Shown: piece after piece, positions 9,880-20,136 of the stretch | Numbering within the stretch: position 1 is the first letter of the stretch | Layout of the letters: the number at the start of each line of letters is the position of its first letter | Assembly: GCA_933228895.1 (NCBI GenBank) | Contig: OW121846.1 | Location: 41,682,107 to 41,746,106, forward strand | From: Platycnemis pennipes | Lineage: Eukaryota; Arthropoda; Insecta; Odonata; Platycnemididae | Length of the DNA: 64,000 bases | Direction: 5' to 3' | Notes under the pieces: model-generated | Database searches by the model: none | Told to the model about the DNA's origin: nothing | What the model saw: only the letters and a program-made list of their open reading frames with translations | Translations under genes and position numbers: made by a program

Positions 9880-11128
9880 GTTGTCTGTCGCTTCCCTCAA
9901 AAAAGTGCAACTAAGAAAATCCACTTCATTCATAGTTCTGACCCAGATATAATCATAGGAACAGAAAGCTGGTATTCAAATGATATATCAGATTATTGTG
10001 TGTGTATTCCTAAAGTGTTTTACAGTATACAAAAATGATAGAATCAGAAGAAACGGAGTAGGGGTATAATATCTGTGAAGAATTCGTGCGTCGGTGGAAG
10101 ATAGTTTATTTCCATGCGCGATATAGAAAGTATTTGGTGTTTTGTTACAAGTAAAAGTAATAACCTGAAATGGATGCATAGGATAGGTGCATATTACAGG
10201 CCACCGGACGCAGGCATCAATTCATTAGTGGAACTGACGCCAGAGCCACTGCTTTCTCGCAACAATGATAGGAGAATAATAATAGATGGGGACTTAAGAC
10301 TTCTTTCAATGCGGAACCCCTTTATGTTGCTTTCTTTACAACATTTAATAACAGCACCGACCAGAGGAAACAATATTCTAGACTTAATAGCAACAAATAT
10401 ACCCGGAAAATCTCTAAACATAGTCACAACCTGGAATTAGTGATCATAAATAGTGCATGCAAAATTTATTCCAGGCGTAGAAAGTCATTATAAACCAAAG
10501 ACGAGGGTTTATTTGTTTGGCTGCGAAAATTACGACGGATAGAAAGAGGGGTTAAGGGAATCATATCACCTTTTTAGTGAACATAGCATAGGATAAGATG
10601 CAGAAGATTATTGGAAAGTGTTTTTCGAAGGCTTAGTTTGCCACAAATTAGTTAACGAATGCATAAATTGAAAAGTGGTGTAACGCCGAGGCTAGGATAA
10701 TATTAAAGCTACAAAGGGCATACCACACCAGGGTAAACAATGCAGGACAGGGCCTATTGGCAGAGGAAATTAATGAGTTAGTGCTTAAACTATGAAAAGT
10801 AGTAGCACGGAAAGTATGTCGGCAAGCGTTCTCCAATTTCAAGAGAAAAATGTTAGGGGAATTCTATGATAGCAATCCCAAAGCGTTTGGGTCTTATGTA
10901 AGAGAGCCAATGGGAAATAGGTCTAGAGTACACACGCTTGAAAGCAATAAAGGAGTTAGAGTCAACAGCAGTTTAGAAAAAGCCAATTCTGTAAACATTG
11001 CCTTCAATTCAAAGGTATTCGATTAAGTTCTTCATAGTATTTTTGTGTTGAAGTTAGGGAGTTTTGGTATTAAGAAAGACATCGTATGCTGGATAAAGGA
11101 ATTTTTAAGTGGGCGCGGGCAAACAAAT
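9880..11128 (+). pseudogene. Non-LTR endonuclease and linker fragment (CR1/jockey type)
   Basis: A decayed ORF2 5' part. DPDIIIGTESW (about 9941) is the apurinic-type endonuclease motif; RIGAYYRPPDAG (about 10180) and RRIIIDGDL (about 10270) follow, the latter normally GGDFN so the catalytic Asn is lost. PTRGNNILDLIATN (about 10355) and ISDH (about 10438) complete the domain. The linker SNPKAFGSYVREPMGN is readable near 10870 and a reverse-transcriptase piece (WIKEFLSGRGQ) near 11090. Between linker and this piece most of the reverse transcriptase is missing, so an internal deletion has occurred. It is the only endonuclease part that could belong to lineage A or B here; which one is not decidable. 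Confidence 0.75.
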
Positions 11129-11765
11129 GCATAATATCCTTAAAGACACCATAAAGGTGTGTGGCAGGGGGTGAATTCTAACCAAACATGCCCTACATAT
11201 CATGCATTTAAAAGGATTAGTATTAATATATTAATCTATACTTCACTATTTAAAAAGATAAAAATAGCACAGTAAGCATGCAAAAACGTTCTGTTAGTTG
11301 GGTTACCTTAAAGTCCTTATGCCAACACGCAACTACCTATGCTATGGATTGATTCACTCGTATAGGACATATTTACCGCTATTCATATCCCTAATTGTAC
11401 GAGGAAAAAAGGACATTTTGAATCTGTCAGTTCGGCAATCAATTTCTATAATTTAGGTCATATGGTCCAATCTACCATAGTAAGTTGGGGTTCGCAAAAT
11501 ATTTTTAACATCATCACTGGAAGTATTTTCTTGGAATTTATTTAGGAGATTAAGTCTAAATTTCAACCTGCGATATGACAATGATTCCCACTTTGATTCA
11601 TTTAATAGACTGGTTACGCTAATATGGTTATCGTACCGTCCCTTTACAAATCTTGCCGATCTTCGCTGCACACGTTCAAGGTCGTAATTTAGACCAATTT
11701 CGTATGGATCCCATATGCTGGCAGCATATTCCAAATGAGGTCTAACAAGGGAAGATAAATATAAA
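11128..11765 (-). mobile_element. Non-LTR retrotransposon, lineage B, 5'-truncated copy
   Basis: Abuts the endonuclease fragment on its left. The minus strand carries, from 5' to 3', SSLVRPHLEYAASIWDPYEI, GLNYDLERVQRRSARFVKG, SLLNESKWESLSYRRLKFR and DVKNILRTPTYYGRLDH in one open frame of about 100 codons, then the 3' UTR, hairpin and a short ATGCATAATA tail. It is one of the better preserved B C-termini, but no catalytic domain is present. Confidence 0.8.
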
Positions 11766-11894
11766 ATAAATACAGATAAATATAAGTAGGTAAATACCAT
11801 TTTAATTAATAATCCATATGTATATGTCTATATTTCTATGTAGTTACTAACCATCTAGTGGCTTTTGACTGTATTATCTGCTTATGAATAAGGT

Positions 11895-12430
11895 TTGATC
11901 AGAGGACTAGACAGTTTGTAGCGTAGAGCAGCTAGGTTCGTTTAAAGGTGTTACGATAGGTTGAGTAGCGTTTCAGAATTAATAAAAGAATTATGGTGGG
12001 AATCATTATCAGAGCGTTGGTTAAAGTACAGATTAAATCTATTAGAGAAATTTCAATCGGACAGTTTTACTGAAGATGTTAGGCACATATTAAAAAAACA
12101 GCGTATTATGCTAGATTCGACCAGACAAATAAGATTAGAGGGATAGATCGTCGTACCGATAGATTCAAAATGGCATTTTTTCCCCGTACTATAAGAGAAT
12201 ATAATAGGCAGCACAGCAAAGGGATAGGTAGGGGAAATATTTTTGAGTAGCCTGCAGTGCATGATGTATGTATTAATCCCTTAAATACTATAGATACTAA
12301 CAATCTAGTTGCATGAGACCCTATAGTTGCTTGTTTGCATGTTAGTAGTGCATGCTTGGTGATCTTCACCCCCTTCCACACACCTTCGCGGTGGCTTGCA
12401 GGGTATCATGTGGATGTAGATGTAGATGTA
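11895..12430 (+). mobile_element. Non-LTR retrotransposon, lineage A, 5'-truncated copy
   Basis: Closely parallels 2795-3334: LDSL.RRAARFV block (with frame damage), SVSELIKELWWESLSERWLK, YRLNLLEKFQSDSFTEDVRH, ILKKQRIMLDSTRQIRLEG, then the CRTDRFKMAFF and HSKGIGRGN remnants, 3' UTR, hairpin CACCTTCGCGGTGG and tail GGATGTAGATGTAGATGTA. Truncated at almost the same 5' position as the 2795 copy. Confidence 0.8.
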
Positions 12431-12508
12431 TCTAGTTCAAGTTTGGTGATATTCACCACCTGCCACGCACCCTCATGGTAACTTGCAGGGTATTGCGTAG
12501 ATGTAGAT
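12431..12508 (+). repeat. Second, tandem 3' tail unit
   Basis: Immediately after the tail of the previous copy comes another 78-bp terminal segment: AAGTTTGGTGATATTCACC, CCTGCCACGCACCCTCATGG, TAACTTGCAGGGTATTGCG, TAGATGTAGAT. It has no body of its own and is diverged from the preceding tail. Confidence 0.7.
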
Positions 12509-13505
12509 AAACCTTCAGTTGTGTACAGGAAAATTCTAAGCCCAAACGATAAGCAATATTTAAATGATGACCTACAAGCAATCGAAAATTGGTGTGATAC
12601 ATGGCAGTTAGAATTAAATTTTAAAAAATGTGTAGTAATGAATTTTTGGAAAAAGAATAATTCTCCTCCAAGCACATACAAAATAAGAAATAATGAAATA
12701 ACAAACGTGGAATCCATTAAATATCTTGGAATAAGACTGAACCATGATCTTTCCTGGGGTAAACATATACGTGAAATAATGGGTCAAGCTAATCGTAAAC
12801 TGGGTTTCATCAAAAGAGTATTGGGTAAATGTGACGATCATGTACGAGAAATCAGCTACTTTTCCCTTGTTAGACCTCATTTGGAATATGCTGCCAGTGT
12901 ATGGGATCCCTAAGAAATCGGTCTAAGTAATGAACTTGAACGTGTGCAGCGAAGATCGGCAAGATTTGTCAAGGGCCTGTATGATAACCTTATTAGCGTA
13001 ACCAGTCTATTAAATGAATTAAATTGGGAATCATTGTCCGATCGCAGGCTGAAATTTTGAAATTTAGATTTAATCTCTTAAACAAATTCCAAGACTATAT
13101 TTTTATGATGATGTCAAAGATATTTTGCGAACCCCAACTTACTATGGCAGACTGGACCATAATCATAAAATCAGAGAAATTGATTGCCGAACCGACAGAT
13201 TCAAAATGTCCTTTTTCCCTCGTACAATTAGAGATACGAATAACAGTAAATATGTCCTATCAGAGAGTAGCAATGAATAGCATTGGTAGCTGCATGTTGG
13301 TATGAGTACTTAAAGCTAACCCTACTAACAGAATGTTTTTGCATGTTTGCTTAGCAATTTGTATCTTTTTTTAATAGTGTTGTTCTGACTACTATATTAA
13401 TACTATTCCTTTTTAATGCATGATATGTAGTGCATGTTCGGTGAGAAATCACTCCCTGCCACACACCCTCGTGGTGGCTTGCAGGGTATTATGTAGATGT
13501 AGATG
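12509..13505 (+). mobile_element. Non-LTR retrotransposon, lineage B, longest copy
   Basis: About 1 kb, starting inside the reverse-transcriptase thumb: NDDLQAIENWCDTWQLELNF, KKCVVMNFWKK, VESIKYLGIRLNHDLSWG, IREIMGQANRKLGFIKRVLG, then SLVRPHLEYAASVWDP. The frame is stopped at the next codon (TAA at 12911-12913), and continues as SNELERVQRRSARFVKG, TSLLNELNWESLSDRRLK with frameshifts near 13058 and 13110. The 3' UTR (AGCTAACCCTACTAACAGAA) ends in hairpin CACCCTCGTGGTGGCTTGCA and an ATGTAGATGTAGATG tail. The catalytic FADD region is absent. Domain order places it in the CR1/jockey superfamily. Confidence 0.85.
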
Positions 13506-13984
13506 AAACCGGTGGAGTGGTTACAATCGGAGAAGCCAAACTTGTCGCGCCATGCGTCACGGTTGCCGATATTTGGTCATACGTTGCGACCACCCAAAGG
13601 AAGGCAAAACAGAATATATCTTTGAGGGTGGGCATTTTCCACTGCCGCTGCTTGTGTGATTCACGGCCGAGGCTGGCCCTCTTTGGGGCGAGCCTTGGAA
13701 TGCAATCATCACCTGTAGAGCCGTTGGCGAGCAACAGGTACCTACGTGACCCCGAACGTGGCCTTCCGTGCTCTTCTTGGTGGATCTTTTTCCTGTTTCT
13801 GCCCAAAACTCCTTTCCCATTGACTCCCTCGGGGATTTTTTCCCATCCTCCTGCCCAAGAGTCGATGATGCAACCTCATTTACTCATGATGGGTTGGGAT
13901 CCTGACTGCGTGACTCGAAAAGGATGTGGCATTTTTTCCGTAAATTTATGCAGTATGAAGAGCTCATACGTTTTGTATAATTAT
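13506..13984. other. Unassigned block open in several frames
   Basis: About 480 bp of sequence richer in G+C than its neighbours, lying between a plus-strand and a minus-strand lineage B copy. It is open on the plus strand (frame running into the flanking element to 14188) and on the minus strand (13489-13806). No domain is recognised. The plus-strand frame begins at a non-ATG codon and ends inside antisense retroelement sequence, which argues against a gene. Confidence 0.35.
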
Positions 13985-14178
13985 ACGCTCATACTGTTCT
14001 ACAAAAAGATGAAAATAGCAAAGAAAACATGCAAAAACATGCTGTTAGTTGGGTTAGCTTCAAGTCCTTATACCAACATGCAGCTACCGATGTTATCCAT
14101 TGCTACACTCGTATTGGATATATTTACTATTATTCATATCCCTAATTTTACGAGGAAAAAAGGACATTTTGAATCTGC
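13985..14178 (-). mobile_element. Non-LTR lineage B 3' UTR fragment, older copy
   Basis: Matches the B 3' UTR (ACATGCTGTTAGTTGGGTTA, CCTTATACCAACATGCAGCT, GAGGAAAAAAGGACATTTTG) but lacks hairpin and tail. It is cut at GAATCTG, where the next copy's tail begins. No continuation of this older copy is found beyond 14652. Confidence 0.7.
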
Positions 14179-14652
14179 ATCTACATAATACCCTGCAAGC
14201 CACCACAAAGGTGTGTGGCAGGGGATGATTTCTCACCAAACATGCACTACTTATCATGCATAAAACGGAATAGTATTAATATACTAGTCAGCACTTCAAT
14301 ATTTAAAAAAGATAGAAATTGCAAATAAAACATGCAAAAACGTTCTGTTAGCAGGGTTAGCTTTAAGTAATCATACCAATATGCCGCTACCAATGTTATC
14401 CATTGCTACATTCCTACTGGATATATTTACCGTTATCCATATCCCTAATTGTACGAGGAAAAAAGGACATATTGAATCTGTCAGTTCGGCAATCAACTTC
14501 TCTAATTCTGTGATTATGGTCCAGTCTGCCATACTAAGTTGGGGTTCGCAAAATATTTTTAATGTCATCACTAAAAATATAGCCATGGAATTTGTTTAAG
14601 AGATTAAGTCTAAATTTCAACCTGCGATCTGACAATGATTCCCAATTTAATT
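14179..14652 (-). mobile_element. Non-LTR retrotransposon, lineage B, 5'-truncated copy
   Basis: Complete 3' end (CATCTACATAATACC, hairpin, 3' UTR) and then antisense coding remnants corresponding to ILRTPTYYGR... and RLNLLNKF blocks around 14520-14620. It sits directly against the older B fragment at 13985-14178, i.e. inserted into or adjoining it. Confidence 0.75.
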
Positions 14653-15165
14653 AACGGCAGAGCAGAGTTTGTACTTTAGTTGCATGAACCGAAAAGTGCA
14701 ACAAGGTGTTCCAAAGTGGACAGTAAACATTTAATAATCATTTGATCGTTGAATCCGTTATCGATAGCCATAATCGTAATTATATTTCTCACCAAAATGC
14801 GTCTCTAATCGGGCCGCCCTACTCCCTCTTCTAAAATTGTACGTAGCGCAGGGAGCGCCGGCGTATCCGGGCAATCCAAACTGACGCCTGGGTAGAAAAA
14901 TTAATAATGAAGTTGACATTGACTCCCGACTACCGTGTATGGGACATGTTAGATCCCTAAGGTGATCAAAAGAATGGAGATATACCGTGTGAAAGCACAG
15001 CCCTCAGCACCAGGTGCGATGCTATTATTGGATCTTGGCCTTGACTTGGACTCGTGGAAAAAAAATTGGATCGTCATAGGAAAATAATTTTTTTCATGTC
15101 TTTGTGACTTGTGTAGCCAAACTCTCTCATCATGTGAAAGTTAGCAGAGCATTGCCATTAGCACA
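14653..15165. other. No gene recognised
   Basis: Unique-looking non-coding sequence; no motif or repeat identified. Confidence 0.5.
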
Positions 15166-15167
15166 TC

Positions 15168-15645
15168 TCCTACATCAACATTTACGCGATACCCTGCAAG
15201 CCACCGCGAGGGTGTGTGGCAGGGAATGAGGATCATTAAAACATGCACTATTGACATGCAATTAGACTACAACATACATGGAGACATGCTAATAATATGG
15301 GCCACATGCAGCTACATATTTTGTATCTACATAGTAATAAAGGGATTGGTTGTTAATAGGTGCATCATGCGCTATAGATTACTCTACAAAATTTCACCTT
15401 CCTATATATTTGCTATGCTGCCTATTGTGTCCTCTAATAGTACGGGGGAAAAAGACATTTGAAATCTATCGGTGCGACAATCTATCTTTCTAATATTATG
15501 TATCTGATTGAATCTAGCATAATACGCTGGTGTTTTAATATATAACTAACATCTTCAGTAAAGCTATCCGTTTTAAATGTCTGCAAATAGATTTAACCTG
15601 TACTTTAGCCTACGATCTGATATTGATTCCCAACCTAATTCTTCT
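15168..15645 (-). mobile_element. Non-LTR retrotransposon, lineage A, 5'-truncated copy
   Basis: Minus-strand copy starting ACATTTACGCGATACCCTG with the A-type hairpin (CCACCGCGAGGGTGTGTGGC), then an A-like 3' UTR. A decayed coding part is visible as the reverse complement of CRTDRFKMxFF near 15470 and of the NWESLSDRR-type block near 15620. Many stops are present. Confidence 0.7.
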
Positions 15646-16205
15646 AGTTACTATACACTGCATCCTGTCTGGCTATCTCATGAAGTCTAATGCATTTGTA
15701 TCCCATCGTTATGCATCCTTATCACTTCTAAAATCACCTGCTACAAATGGAGAAAAACCTGCTTTTTAAAGTAACAATGTATAATTTTTACGATTTAATG
15801 AAAAAATACTGAATCTCCCGTAAAACAACATGACTGTAAGAAAAATTAATTTTTCAAGTTGTTTGAGACCTCTTTTGCATTTTTGGAATGACTACAAAAA
15901 TAATGCTAAGGGCTGAATTATTTCTGCACTCTCTGGCACTTATGGTCTAGAGTAAAAAATGAAAATAAAGGAAAAATATAATTGCGTGGACATATATACG
16001 AATGTAATAACTTAAATTTTCTTTAAATACGAAAACGCTGGCCGTGAATATTAATTTGTTCAGCTCAAAAATCGGGTAATTTTTAATTGGATTTATTGGA
16101 GGAAAAAATTCTTTGTAATTTCTTATATATTTAATGTACATTACAATTTAATTCGGTATATTGCCTAAATATGTTAAAACTCGTAAGTTAGTTATCAATT
16201 CTAAG
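15646..16205. other. No gene recognised
   Basis: AT-rich, no supported features. Confidence 0.5.
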
Positions 16206-16206
16206 A

Positions 16207-16798
16207 CGAAATCGGTCTAAATAACAAACTTTAACGTGTGCAGCGAAGATCGACAAGATTTTTAAAAGGGCGGTTCAATAACCTTATTAGCGTAACCAGT
16301 CTATTAAATGAGTTAAGTCGGGAATCATTGTCAGATCGCAGGTTGAAATTCAGACTTAATCTCTTAAACAAATTCCAAGACCATATTTTCAGTGATGATG
16401 TTAAAAATATTTTGCGGACCCCAACTTACTATGGTAGACCTGACCATAATCACAAAATTGGAGAAACCGATTGCTGAACTGACAGATTCAAAATGTCCTC
16501 TTTTCCTCGTACTATTAGGGATATGAATAACGGTAAATATATCCAGTACGAGTGTAGCAATGGATAACATTGGTAGCTACATGCTGGTATGAGGACTTAA
16601 AGCTAACCCAACTAACAGTATGTTTTTGCATGCATGCTTTGCTATTTTTATCTTTTTTTAAATAGTGTAGTTTTGAACAGTACCTATACAAACACTAATT
16701 CTTTTTTATGCATGGTTATGTAGTGCATGTTTGGTGAGAATTCACCCCCTGCCACACACCTTTATGGTGGCTTGCAGGGTATTATGTAGATGTAGATG
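16207..16798 (+). mobile_element. Non-LTR retrotransposon, lineage B, 5'-truncated copy
   Basis: Starts within the VQRRSTRFLKGRFNNLISVT block and continues SLLNELSRESLSDRRLKFR, LNLLNKFQDHIFSDDVKNIL and RTPTYYGRPDHNHKIGE. A frameshift near 16470 is followed by the TDRFKMSxFPRTIRDMN remnant. The 3' UTR (AACCCAACTAACAGTATG) ends with CACACACCTTTATGGTGGC and a TATGTAGATGTAGATGA tail. This copy and 12509-13505 define the B 3' half best. Confidence 0.8.
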
Positions 16799-17200
16799 AA
16801 TTCTCATTTTCATGTGTGGTTTTGGATTATTTTATGTATATAATGTATCCAATAACTCTGCTTGGCAATCCACTTGCGCCTAAGCAAATCCATGTGGGTG
16901 TGGCATACTAGGAAGCAGAGCACGAATTTCAACTAGGTTTTTAAATATCATCCAACAAATGACATTATTATTATTGAGGTAGAATTATGTGATATTTTCA
17001 TCACAGAAGTGGAGGAAATTTGAAGGACCAACTTCTGTAACTAGCCAGATTGTCGTATCGGAGACCAGAAGAGAAATGTAATTTTTTATCACCTTACTAC
17101 TCGCGGTTCTTTCATTTCTGCTAGTGGTAGCGTGGTACCACCAAATTGAAGTACTATCGACTGGTAGCTGAGGTCATATATGCCATTTGGGAAAGGTAGA
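16799..17200. other. No gene recognised
   Basis: Non-coding; no repeats or motifs identified. Confidence 0.5.
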
Positions 17201-17204
17201 TAAG

Positions 17205-17340
17205 TGGTAGATAAGTGATAGAAAGTTAGTTGTAGGGTCAAATCCCGCCCTGGCCATGGGTGCTGTGTTTGTCCTGGAATTAAATTCTTATGTTAGATAA
17301 TGAGATACTACCTTAGTCTTTGGGACACAGAAGGCTACTA
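17205..17340 (+). repeat. tRNA-derived SINE, family 2
   Basis: B-box-like GGTCAAATCCCGCC followed by a body reading GTGCTGTGTTTGTCCTGGAA, then TTAGATAATGAGATACTACC and TTAGTCTTTGGGACAC. Similar bodies occur on the plus strand at 40660-40830, 51460-51570 and 51850-51970. Confidence 0.55.
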
Positions 17341-17621
17341 TTCGGTAAGGGCAGTTATCTCTCAGGGAACGGTGAAAGGGTTACGTTGAAACCTGGCAAT
17401 GGAATTACCGTGCTCTTAGCGAAAGGCGACAGCGGGGTGCGCAGCTTACCGTCCCAATCGATGGCCGGAGAACTGAACTTGGGGTGCCGCCCACTTCGCA
17501 CTTAATTAGGTGCCGCCGTATCAGTGAAAAATCTTCACCAACACCGAAATGCGTTTCCTGGCGTTGAGATGGAAAGCACAACTGAACTTGATTCCTACCT
17601 CAGACGGGGAGAATTTGCCCC

Positions 17622-17735
17622 ATTACATCCACACAATACCCTGGAAGCCATAATAAAGGTGTATGGCTGGGGGTGAATTAACGCTAAATGTGCAATACAT
17701 ATCATGCTTATAAAGGGTTAGTAACTATATTCTTC
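17622..17735 (-). repeat. Non-LTR lineage B 3' tail
   Basis: ACATCCACACAATACCCTGG, a mutated hairpin (GGAAGCCATAATAAAGGTGT, GGCTGGGGGTGAA) and the start of the B 3' UTR. Confidence 0.65.
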
Positions 17736-17787
17736 CACATCGCAGTACTACAGCCGGTAAAGTAAATGTTACCACGCCTGTAGTGAA

Positions 17788-18075
17788 ATGAGTGTCGCTG
17801 TACCGACCACTGTGGTCTCTACCTTCACTCATATGAAGAATACCTTATGCCCTCTCCTCCGGGATATGAGAAGCGTAATTATTGGCGACCTCCCGTCGCC
17901 CAGTCACGGCATCTTCACAGGATCTGTATTATTTAAACGCCTACCTTTTTGTGCACGACTGCTTATTCGACGAGTAAACTCACTTATCTCGCAGCTAACC
18001 TCTATATCTAGAGGTCGAACCACCCTCCGCAATCCAGTGGACGCAATCGGTGGCTTTAAGCTCAGCTGCAAGTAA
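17788..18075 (+). CDS. Hypothetical 95-codon ORF beside the tandem array
   Basis: ATG-initiated frame in a block of somewhat higher G+C. The product would be basic (many Arg and Lys), with a segment FKRLPFCARLLIRRVNSLIS and the C-terminus FKLSCK. No domain is recognised. Its stop codon (18073-18075) lies exactly where the tandem array begins. This may be coincidence, or the junction may have been created when the array was truncated. No splice signals or promoter are evident, and codon use cannot be judged on so short a frame. It could equally be chance; low confidence. Confidence 0.2.
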   Translation: MSVAVPTTVVSTFTHMKNTLCPLLRDMRSVIIGDLPSPSHGIFTGSVLFKRLPFCARLLIRRVNSLISQLTSISRGRTTLRNPVDAIGGFKLSCK

Positions 18076-18151
18076 TCTGGCCTACCGGAACAAATACAGT
18101 GCAAATAATTGGTACTTTAATGGAGATAAGGAACGACGTTCCTCTGAATAA
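18076..18151 (+). pseudogene. Array unit 1, 3' end of the ORF only
   Basis: The first unit retains only the last 25 or so codons, ending LNGDKERRSSE-like (here FNGDKERRSSE) before TAA. Its 5' part is missing because the array begins here. Confidence 0.7.
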
Positions 18152-18349
18152 AGAGAACATCATGCCCATTTTAAGTATTATTAGTGTGATATGCAAATCA
18201 ATATTTTTATAAAGAGGCAGTTTTATTAAAAACCTTACGGACTTTTATTTTTTTTAAACACGCCTCTATCGCACCCATTATGAATACTCTTTCGTATTGT
18301 TGACTAGTGCTCGTGCCGACCACGGATACAAACATAGTAATCATATAAC

Positions 18350-18604
18350 ACGGCACATCCGTTTAGCCACCACTGTCCATGCAAGTTAGGATATATAACC
18401 ATACTACCATATTGTTCATTCGTAATTAAAATAATCCTGTTTCATATTTTTTCATTTACTTTCGCGTCCGAGGTAGAGGCGATGGAGCCTGACATCTATT
18501 CGTCACCACACCAATTAAATCCACGTATTCTGGCCTATCGGAACCAATACAGTTCATATCATTGGTTCTTGAATGGAGTTAATGAAAGACGTTCTTCTGA
18601 ATAA
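18350..18604 (+). pseudogene. Array unit 2 ORF, start codon ACG
   Basis: The 85-codon frame is fully open from 18350 to TAA at 18602-18604, but the expected ATG is ACG. It contains the hydrophobic segment IILFHIFSFTFAS, the EVEAMEPDIY block, NPRILAYRNQYSSYHW and ends RRSSE. An in-frame internal ATG (EVEAM) exists. Either a pseudogene or a unit lacking its original start. Confidence 0.6.
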
Positions 18605-18943
18605 AGAGAATATTAAGCACATTTTTAGTATTATTAGTGTGATATGCAAATGAATATTTTTTTGCCGCATTGATACCTACCTAACTATTAATTTTCAGCC
18701 ACGCCTCTATCGCCTCTAACTATAAGGAACGACGTTCTTCTGAAAAAAGAAAACTACATTTCAATTTTTATTTTTATTGATGTATATATGAAAATGAATA
18801 TTTTTTAAAGAGGTTGCCGTATTAAAAACCTTAATGACTTTTAATTTTTAAACACGCCTCTATCGCAATTATTATGGATACCCTTTTGTATTTTTGACTA
18901 GTACTCGGGCAAACCACGGATAAAAACATATAAAGCAAATATC

Positions 18944-19270
18944 ATGGGACATCCGTTTAGCCATCGCTGTCCTCGCAAGTTAGGAATTATAATGATACTA
19001 CCTTATTGCTCATTCGTAATTAAAAAACTCCTGTTTTGTATTTTTTCATTTACTTTCGTGTCCGAGGTAGAGGCGATGATGCCTGACATCTATTGGTCAC
19101 CACACCAATACAATCCACGTATTCTGGCCTATCGGAAACAATACAATCCACGTATTCTGGCCTATCGGAAACAATACAGTTCATATTATTGCTACTTTAA
19201 TGGAAGGGACGTTAAGGAAAAACGTTCTTCTGAAGAAACAGAACATTATGCCCATTTTATGTGTTATTAG
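18944..19270 (+). CDS. Array unit 3, 108-codon short ORF
   Basis: ATG-initiated. Residues 1-15 are His/Arg/Lys-rich (MGHPFSHRCPRKLG). A hydrophobic stretch follows (about 20-40, VIKKLLFCIFSFTFVS) that looks like a signal peptide or signal anchor, then EVEAMMPDIYWSPHQ. The block YNPRILAYRKQ is repeated twice by an in-frame 33-bp duplication (19111-19143 and 19144-19176). The usual stop is lost (GAAGAA in place of GAATAA), extending the product by about 15 residues to FMCY. If expressed it would be a short secreted or membrane-anchored peptide. The function is unknown and I recognise no family. Confidence 0.4.
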   Translation: MGHPFSHRCPRKLGIIMILPYCSFVIKKLLFCIFSFTFVSEVEAMMPDIYWSPHQYNPRILAYRKQYNPRILAYRKQYSSYYCYFNGRDVKEKRSSEETEHYAHFMCY

Positions 19271-19434
19271 TGTGATATGGAAATCAATGTTTTATAAGGA
19301 CGTTGCCGTATTAAAAACCTTAATGACTTTTAATTTTTAAATACGCCTCTGACGAACCCATTATGAATAGTTTTCCGGATTATTGACCAGTGCTGTGGCC
19401 GACCACGTATGCAAACACTGGAAGCAAGTATCAT

Positions 19435-19690
19435 TGGAATTCCGTTTAGTCACCGCTGTCCATGCAAGCTTGAATATATAACGAAACTACCTTATTTATC
19501 ATTTGTAATTAAAATACTCCTGTTTTATATTTCTGTTTTACTTCCGTGACCGAGGTAGAGCCGATTGTTCCTGACATATATTAGTCACCACACGAATTCA
19601 ATCCACGTATTCTGGTTACCGCAGCAAATAAACTTCAAATCATTGGTACTTGAATGAAGATGAGGAACAACGTTCTTCTGAATTAAGAGA
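19435..19690 (+). pseudogene. Array unit 4 ORF, disrupted
   Basis: ATG is replaced by ATT and the frame is stopped by TGA after LLPR-equivalent codons (CTTCCGTGA). Further downstream the VPDIY-equivalent carries another stop. The remainder of the unit, including the ACGTTCTTCTGAATTAAG end, is recognisable. Confidence 0.65.
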
Positions 19691-19881
19691 ACATTATGCC
19701 CATTAAAAGTATTATTAGTGTGATGTGAAAATCAGAAGTTTTAATAAAGACGTTGCCATAATAAAAACCTAAATCACTTTTTATTTTTAACACGCCTCTA
19801 TAACACCCATTATGAATATTCTTTCGGATTATTGACTAGTGCTCGGGCCGACTACGGGTACAAACATAGGAAGAAAATGTC

Positions 19882-20136
19882 ATGGCACATCCGTTTCGTC
19901 ACCGCTGTACATGCAAGCTTGGATATATAATGATACCACCTTATTGTTCATTCTTAATTAAAATACTCCTATTTTATATTTTTTCATTTACTTTCGTGTC
20001 CGAGGTAAAGCCGATGGTGCATGACGTCTATTTGTGTCCACACCAATTCTATCCTCGTATTCTGGCCTATCGGAACAAATACAATTCAAATCATTGGTAC
20101 TTGAATGGATATAAGGAACAACGTTCTTCTGAATAA
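19882..20136 (+). CDS. Array unit 5, intact 84-residue short ORF
   Basis: The most consensus-like intact unit. It starts ATG with MAHPFRHRCTCKLG, followed by a hydrophobic stretch of about 17 residues ending FTFVSEV. Then come a PMVHDVY block, the NPRILAYRNKY-type block (here YPRILAYRNKY), NSNHWYLNG and the charged end KEQRSSE before TAA. Two Cys precede and one lies within the hydrophobic part; the predicted mature tail is rich in Tyr, His and Trp. A dibasic-type site (KEQR; KERR in other units) lies near the C-terminus. No known family is recognised. The stop codon is embedded in AATAAA. Confidence 0.45.
   Translation: MAHPFRHRCTCKLGYIMIPPYCSFLIKILLFYIFSFTFVSEVKPMVHDVYLCPHQFYPRILAYRNKYNSNHWYLNGYKEQRSSE

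Noticed and set aside
13517..14188. 223-codon plus-strand frame, one of the longest in the window
   Set aside because: Starts at GTG, and its C-terminal third is antisense sequence of a lineage B 3' UTR. Not a credible protein.
19882..20136. Assigning the array peptide to a known neuropeptide or toxin family
   Set aside because: The dibasic site and signal-like segment are suggestive, but no amidation signal or family motif is recognisable; naming a family would be a guess.
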